A stretch of 11,457 nt of DNA from Nitrospirota bacterium (GTDB lineage: Bacteria; Nitrospirota; Thermodesulfovibrionia; Thermodesulfovibrionales; SM23-35), in assembly GCA_029883145.1 (NCBI GenBank), contig JAOUJR010000027.1:1-11457 (forward strand). Reading direction: 5' to 3'. The notes beneath the pieces were generated by a model. The model was given only the letters and a program-made list of their open reading frames with translations, was not told the DNA's origin and searched no databases. This document shows, piece after piece, positions 7,911 to 11,457 of this stretch. Made by a program: the position numbers and the translations under genes. Position 1 is the first letter of the stretch; each line of letters starts with the position of its first letter.

Positions 7911-9302
7911 ATGAACGAAAGACAGAAATTACTCTCTCATCTGCCTTCTGTGGATAAAATCCTGAAAAGCGAGCAGGGCGAACAATGGCTGAAGACCTAT
8001 CCAAGAGGATATGTGCTTCAAGCCATTAGAGAGATGATTGATTTAAAAAGAAAAGATATCATGGAAGGTCTCACTTCAGATCTTTCAGAAGAATATATGA
8101 TAGCAGAGATAGAAAATAAACTTGATGTGCTCTCTTCATATAGCCTTAAGCCACTGATAAACGCCACTGGTGTTGTAATCCATACAAACCTCGGCCGTTC
8201 CATCCTTTGTGAAAAGGCATTGGAAAATATCACACACATCTCAGGGAGTTATTCTAACCTTGAATATGATGTTGAAGAAGGGAAAAGAGGGAAAAGATAT
8301 TCACATCTTAAACGGATCCTCAAAGAAGTTACAGGTGCAGAGGATGCACTTGTTGTCAACAACAATGCTGCAGCAGTGCTGCTCTGTCTTAATACACTGG
8401 CAGAAGGTAAAGAGGTAATTGTTTCAAGGGGAGAGCTTGTGGAGATCGGAGGTTCTTTCAGAATGCCTGAGATAATGGCGTCAAGCAGTGCACTGCTCCA
8501 TGAGGTTGGGACAACGAACAAGACTCATCTCCTTGACTACGAAAAAGCAATCAATGAAGATACTGCTCTCATTTTAAAGGTACATCAATCTAATTATAGA
8601 ATTACAGGATTCACCAAGGAAGTATCTGTAGAAGACCTTGTAAATCTTGGCAGGAGGCACCAAGTTCCCGTGATGTTCGACCTTGGAAGCGGATGCCTCA
8701 TAGATTTAAAGCCATTTGGTATCCATAATGAACCAATAGTGAAGGAGATTGTTGATTCAGGAGTTGACGTAGTAACTTTTAGCGGCGATAAACTCCTCGG
8801 AGGCCCTCAGGGTGGCATAATTGTGGGTAAAAAACAATATACAGAAATGATTCAGAAAAACCCGATGACAAGGGCGATGAGAATAGACAAGCTCACACTT
8901 GCAGGTTTTGAAGCAACACTCATGGAATACATTGATGAAGAAAAGGCAATTAAAAATATTCCAACACTCAGGATGTTACTGCAAAAGCCTGAAGAGATAA
9001 AAAACAGGGCAAAAAAGATAGCAGCAAGGTTAAAGAGAGATATTAAAGATGCCTGGATACAAGTTCTCCCTGATTCATCTCGGGCAGGTGGAGGGGCAAT
9101 GCCAGAGACAGACTTACCTACGTATGTTGTCTCTATAAAACCTCAAAACTTATCTGTAAATGAACTTGAAGAAAGACTAAGAAAAGGTACCCCGCCGATT
9201 ATCACAAGAATAAAAGATGACTCTCTGATAATAGATGCAAGGACTGTGAGAGACAAAGAAATAGAGAGCCTTGTCAAGGGAATAAAAGTAGCTATAAGTT
9301 AA
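7911..9302 (+). CDS. selA: L-seryl-tRNA(Sec) selenium transferase SelA
   Basis: SelA is a PLP enzyme that converts Ser-tRNA(Sec) to Sec-tRNA(Sec) using selenophosphate, as a large ring-shaped oligomer. Family blocks are intact: LINATGVVIHTNLGRS, NNNAAAVLL, VSRGELVEIGGSFR, HEVGTTNKTH, KVHQSNYRITGFTK, FDLGSGCLID, and the PLP-lysine block TFSGDKLLGGPQGG. From the ATG at 7911 the protein has 463 residues, the same as E. coli SelA, and the PLP lysine is K294 (K295 in E. coli). An ATG at 7896 would add five residues (MVENC). I prefer 7911 for family length, although neither start has a ribosome-binding sequence. It diverges from purF and converges on tRNA-Sec, its substrate tRNA. Confidence 0.96.
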   Translation: MNERQKLLSHLPSVDKILKSEQGEQWLKTYPRGYVLQAIREMIDLKRKDIMEGLTSDLSEEYMIAEIENKLDVLSSYSLKPLINATGVVIHTNLGRSILCEKALENITHISGSYSNLEYDVEEGKRGKRYSHLKRILKEVTGAEDALVVNNNAAAVLLCLNTLAEGKEVIVSRGELVEIGGSFRMPEIMASSSALLHEVGTTNKTHLLDYEKAINEDTALILKVHQSNYRITGFTKEVSVEDLVNLGRRHQVPVMFDLGSGCLIDLKPFGIHNEPIVKEIVDSGVDVVTFSGDKLLGGPQGGIIVGKKQYTEMIQKNPMTRAMRIDKLTLAGFEATLMEYIDEEKAIKNIPTLRMLLQKPEEIKNRAKKIAARLKRDIKDAWIQVLPDSSRAGGGAMPETDLPTYVVSIKPQNLSVNELEERLRKGTPPIITRIKDDSLIIDARTVRDKEIESLVKGIKVAIS

Positions 9303-9390
9303 ATAACCAAATCCAAAATTACAAATAAAAACAGATTACTAATGATTAAAATAAATCAGTTTGATTATTATAATTTGGTGACTGGTTATT
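9302..9390. repeat. AT-rich intergenic element with inverted ends
   Basis: The gap between selA and tRNA-Sec starts with AATAACCA (9302-9309) and ends with its reverse complement TGGTTATT (9383-9390). Just inside are ATCCAAAATTACAAATAA and ATAATTTGG, again partly complementary across the element. This style of ATAACCAAATCCAAAATTAC repeat recurs between genes in several anaerobic environmental genomes as I recall them. It begins on the last two bases of the selA stop. No classical GC-rich terminator is present between these convergent genes, so the element may serve as the boundary. Confidence 0.4.
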
Positions 9391-9399
9391 ATCATGTAA

Positions 9400-9497
9400 T
9401 GGCGGGAGTGTGTGGGAATCGAACCCACCCTGCCCGTTTGTAACAGGCAACACTGGATTTGAAGTCCAGGAGGGACACCAGAACCCCATCCACTCCC
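9400..9497 (-). tRNA. selC: tRNA-Sec (anticodon UCA)
   Basis: The 98-nt minus-strand gene, CCA included in the DNA, folds as a bacterial tRNA-Sec. The acceptor GGGAGTGG pairs with ACACTCCC at seven of eight positions (the eighth is G-A). The anticodon stem CTGGA/TCCAG encloses the loop CTTCAAA with anticodon TCA. The long variable arm has a 6-bp stem, TGCCTG/CGGGCA, with a 7-nt loop. The T arm is GTGGG-TTCGATT-CCCAC, and discriminator G is followed by CCA. The extended acceptor+T stack and long variable arm separate it from tRNA-Ser and from ordinary suppressor tRNAs. It is the tRNA substrate of SelA and cargo of SelB, and has its own promoter just upstream. Confidence 0.97.
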
Positions 9498-9507
9498 ATG
9501 CTTGATA

Positions 9508-9537
9508 ATAATACTTTATTTATAAGTTACTAAGCAA
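9508..9537 (-). promoter_or_regulatory. Promoter of tRNA-Sec
   Basis: On the minus strand TTGCTT (9537-9532) and TATTAT (9513-9508) are 18 nt apart. The predicted start is about 9500, only a few nt before the mature tRNA 5' end at 9497. A very short leader is usual for single-tRNA genes. A TATTAT shifted by three bases (9510-9505) is a possible alternative -10. Confidence 0.5.
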
Positions 9538-9567
9538 ATTCTATGGATTAGACGGAGAGAATGATTA

Positions 9568-9876
9568 TTATTTCTTTAACTTTATGATTCCCAATGAAGG
9601 ATCATAATCATATTTATCGCCATCTAAATTCAGTCCTGTAAAATTTCTGATCTCTTCAAGGTCTTTTGGATACCTGCCATGAGCAGCATGAAATGCCTTT
9701 ATGGATTCCTGTAATTGTTTTAAGCTCACCTCTTTGCCGAACTGCTGTGTGCCTTTATACGTCTTAATTACTGTATCACCATATTCTTCAACAGGATTCT
9801 TGCAGGAAGTAAATGTTAATGTAAAACAAACCAAAAATAATAATAGCAGCAGCTTAACGTTCCGAAATTTCTCCAT
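9568..9876 (-). CDS. Small lipoprotein with pseudopilin-like tail
   Basis: The 102-residue product has a lipoprotein signal: basic EKFRNVK, then a Leu/Phe-rich core (9-22), then FTSC with the lipidated cysteine at C25. It should be anchored to a membrane. Residues about 53-95 (KQLQESIKAFHAAHGRYPKDLEEI, then KYDYDPSLG) resemble the globular region of small pseudopilin or T2SS GspG-type proteins, where a helix is followed by a GRYP turn. No prepilin peptidase site is present, so it is not a pilin. GAGGG lies 6 nt before the ATG. It reads toward tRNA-Sec, 70 nt downstream, and has no obvious functional partner here. Exact function unknown. Confidence 0.75.
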   Translation of the reverse strand: MEKFRNVKLLLLLFLVCFTLTFTSCKNPVEEYGDTVIKTYKGTQQFGKEVSLKQLQESIKAFHAAHGRYPKDLEEIRNFTGLNLDGDKYDYDPSLGIIKLKK

Positions 9877-9975
9877 TCTTTACCCTCTTTAAGGCTTGAG
9901 CTTTATTGATTTATTGTAAAGAATAGTTTTAAAATTTTATATACTTTTCCAGTTATAAATGTAATCGGTTCCTCT

Positions 9976-10152
9976 ATGATATCAGGCAATTCAATAGAGA
10001 AAAAGTGGCATCTGAGCGAGAAAGACTTTTTCTGGGGACTCACTTCTGAAAAAAAAGAATTTATCTCTCTATCTGTACCACGTCGTATCAAGAAAAATGA
10101 ATTCATCTTTTGAGGGAAATCCTGACTTAACATGTTGTTTTTAAATGAATGG
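9976..10152 (+). pseudogene. Decayed N-terminus of a Crp/Fnr-type regulator
   Basis: From ATG 9976 the frame gives 45 residues ending LSEKDFFWGLTSEKKEFI then PRRIKKNEFIF, the pattern that opens cyclic-nucleotide-binding domains of Crp/Fnr regulators. TGA follows at 10111. Ignoring it and a second TGA at 10123, the same frame gives GKS-LNMLFLNEW, which lines up with the beta-roll G-x5-LYYI-xxG of CRP, with Trp in place of the closing Gly. Similarity then fades and no DNA-binding helix-turn-helix follows. This is best read as a remnant left by deletion and point mutation. A selenocysteine reading is unlikely because no SECIS-like hairpin follows either TGA. Confidence 0.55.
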
Positions 10153-10222
10153 GGTTGGTCTCACATTGTGCAGCCTTTAATCCCTTCCTTTCACAAGATC
10201 CATAAAATATTCTGCCTATAAT

Positions 10223-10252
10223 TTGTTCCGAGCTTTGCTAATATAGTAGAAT
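10223..10252 (+). promoter_or_regulatory. Candidate promoter of the zinc-ribbon gene
   Basis: TTGTTC (10223-10228) and TAGAAT (10247-10252) are 18 nt apart. The -10 matches five of six consensus positions, the -35 about three. Transcription would begin near 10259, leaving a leader of about 30 nt before the ATG at 10291. No Shine-Dalgarno is seen in that leader. Confidence 0.35.
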
Positions 10253-10290
10253 GAACCGGAAAATAAATTTTAATTTCCCTATCCCGAATT

Positions 10291-10794
10291 ATGAACCAGA
10301 ATAAGATATGTCCTAATTGCGAAGTGGAGTATCTACCGCATATCGAGAAATGCGCTGATTGCTGCGCAGTACTTCTTTTGCCCGAAGAGCATAGACAGGC
10401 ACAGGAGGAAAAGAAGCGGCTGATGGCAAAGGCCATTGAAAACGCAGCTGTGGTCAGGGAGGGCGACCTGAAGTGGTTAGGTGAACTGTACAAAGTTCTC
10501 ATCAATTCCGGTATCCCTTGTACAGTCACTTCCGATGCCAGTTGTAACAAAGGCTGTCGCCCCAAATGCCTGTTGATCGTATCTTCAGAGAATTTTGAAA
10601 GGGCACAGGAGCGCATTGCGGAATACTTCATGGAAATACATCCGGAGCTAAGGGCTTCCAACGAACTGATTAGCCAGGGTAAGTGCCCGGCCTGTGGTTC
10701 CCCCGTTGGCACCGGTGACAAAGAGTGCTCCGATTGCGGCCTGACGCTCGTAATTATTGAGGAAGAGATCCAGAAAGAGGAAGGCGGCGGGTAG
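10291..10794 (+). CDS. Double zinc-ribbon protein with DUF2007-like middle
   Basis: The 167-residue product has an N-terminal zinc ribbon (C7, C10, C21, C24, with an extra C25) and a C-terminal zinc ribbon (C132, C135, C146, C149 in KCPACG and CSDCG). Between them, residues about 58-120 (LGELYKVLINSGIPCTV, then LLIVSSENFERAQERIAEYF) look like the DUF2007-type alpha/beta domain called a putative signal-transducing domain, with three extra cysteines at 85, 89 and 93. A coiled, charged helix (31-50) follows the first ribbon. It is cytosolic, with no signal peptide. By eye its base composition is clearly more GC-rich than neighbouring genes, consistent with a different origin. Function is unknown; ribbons of this type usually mediate protein or nucleic acid contacts. 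Confidence 0.85.
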   Translation: MNQNKICPNCEVEYLPHIEKCADCCAVLLLPEEHRQAQEEKKRLMAKAIENAAVVREGDLKWLGELYKVLINSGIPCTVTSDASCNKGCRPKCLLIVSSENFERAQERIAEYFMEIHPELRASNELISQGKCPACGSPVGTGDKECSDCGLTLVIIEEEIQKEEGGG

Positions 10795-11155
10795 CAAAGT
10801 TGATTATCAAGATAAATAGGGCCAGCCATTTTATTGTGACGGATTCACATAAATTGCATCTATCGTATTATTAATTTCTATTTTTGTAACCTACGAATCA
10901 CACACACACCTTGATACGCGTTTGCTCCCGTGAGAAGTGGGGAATGTCCGGTATTTATTAAAATCACTCTTACTATTCGAATTCTTGCTCTCAGATAATC
11001 ATCTCAGGAATGTCGTGTACAGAAAGGACGTGATGAGGCTCTAAAACCTACTTATATATCGATTTCTATATATATTCTTTGCAGCAGAGGAAAGACCGTT
11101 GCACTAACTTACAGAAAGAAAGAGAGGAAAATGAAACGACTGCATGACTCCGCTT
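10795..11155. other. Intergenic region without a convincing gene
   Basis: This 361-nt gap separates the plus-strand zinc-ribbon gene from the convergent AbiEii-like gene. It holds an alternating AT tract, TATATAT and TATATATA around CGATTTC (about 11052-11075), a CACACACAC run near 10900, and TCTCAG repeated 7 nt apart around 10990-11010. I see no terminator hairpin, no RNA gene and no open frame with family resemblance. It may be a decayed region. Confidence 0.5.
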
Positions 11156-11457
11156 TCAACTCTTCAACGCTGTATCTAAGTCAAAAACAAACTGCTTCAC
11201 ATGACCTTTAAAAAACTTTTTTATCTTATCCCAGTCCTGGGCATTGCCTTTTATATACTGAGGCTCGGGATTTGATTCAGCATCTGAGAAATACACGAGT
11301 GATTTCCCTATAGAGACTGGATTCAATCTCTCTTTACCAAAACGCTTTACCATATGTTCAGCAATTTTATGAAAAGGAATGTCCTGCAAAATGAAGTATA
11401 AATCTACAAAATCTCTTTTTGTTCCTCTCTGGCTGATTGCTATTACTTTCATTGATG
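11156..11457 (-). CDS. AbiEii-like nucleotidyltransferase, C-terminal part (5' end outside window)
   Basis: The minus-strand frame enters from the right edge and ends at TGA 11158-11156, giving about 100 residues. The first residues, SMKVIAISQRGTKRDFVDLYF, match the conserved K-x-x-AI-x-QR-G-x-KRDF-x-DLY block near the end of nucleotidyltransferase AbiEii/AbiGii (DUF1814-type) proteins, the toxin half of type IV toxin-antitoxin systems. The frame is open to the edge through a codon before the first ATG, and this motif lies well inside normal family members, so I treat it as partial. The antitoxin partner, if any, would lie upstream, to the right of the window. The catalytic GSxxxD motif is not visible here. 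Confidence 0.75.
   Translation of the reverse strand, partial: SMKVIAISQRGTKRDFVDLYFILQDIPFHKIAEHMVKRFGKERLNPVSIGKSLVYFSDAESNPEPQYIKGNAQDWDKIKKFFKGHVKQFVFDLDTALKS

Noticed and set aside
10111..10125. Selenocysteine codons in the Crp/Fnr-like frame
   Set aside because: Neither TGA is followed by a stable hairpin at SECIS distance, and the conserved protein pattern ends soon after; decay is simpler.
9903..10133. Minus-strand 76-codon open frame
   Set aside because: No ribosome-binding sequence or recognisable domain; it is antisense to the Crp/Fnr-like frame, which has clear family resemblance.
10191..10829. Minus-strand 212-codon open frame
   Set aside because: It is the antisense shadow of the zinc-ribbon gene, whose plus-strand product has ordered CxxC motifs.
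11131..11211. 26-residue plus-strand ORF preceded by GAGAGGAAA
   Set aside because: GAGG is only 3 nt from the ATG, and most of the frame is antisense to the AbiEii-like coding end; no recognisable product.

Overview
The window looks like a piece of chromosome from an anaerobic, Gram-negative-type bacterium of moderate to low GC. It makes selenoproteins (selB, selA and tRNA-Sec are all present), appears to make menaquinone by the futalosine route (mqnD), and carries lipobox and Sec-signal proteins. The mix would fit Nitrospirota or a deltaproteobacterial-type lineage, but that is a weak inference. No phage, IS transposase or CRISPR array is visible.

Layout. On the minus strand, running right to left from about 7665, there is a tightly packed gene series: purF, an M29-type aminopeptidase, mqnD, selB and a secreted HAD-like protein. 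Junctions are a 7-nt gap, a 4-nt ATGA overlap, a 13-nt overlap and a 7-nt gap, so this reads as one operon. After about 150 nt that hold a good minus-strand promoter and a 31-codon upstream ORF, a large PilZ/acyltransferase-like gene follows and runs off the left edge. It has no plain ATG start and begins at a GTG overlapping the uORF stop codon.

On the plus strand selA diverges from purF. It converges on a minus-strand tRNA-Sec gene that has its own promoter. The two are separated by an AT-rich element with short inverted ends. Further right are a small minus-strand lipoprotein, the decayed N-terminus of a Crp/Fnr-type regulator (plus), a double zinc-ribbon protein (plus), a 360-nt gap, and the C-terminal end of an AbiEii-like nucleotidyltransferase running off the right edge (minus).

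How the genes work together. SelA converts Ser-tRNA(Sec) to Sec-tRNA(Sec) on the tRNA encoded next to it, and SelB delivers that tRNA to recoded UGA codons. selD (selenophosphate synthetase) is not in the window. The other operon members are housekeeping genes (purines, menaquinone, peptidase) with no evident link to selenium.

The items most worth a second look are: a roughly 30-codon in-frame insertion in mqnD built around a perfect 12-bp palindrome; the uORF-coupled PilZ/GNAT-like gene; a secreted HAD-fold protein with altered catalytic motifs; a Crp/Fnr remnant broken by two TGA codons beside a Sec locus; and possible leaderless expression of selA. I did not find a clearly new multi-gene system.
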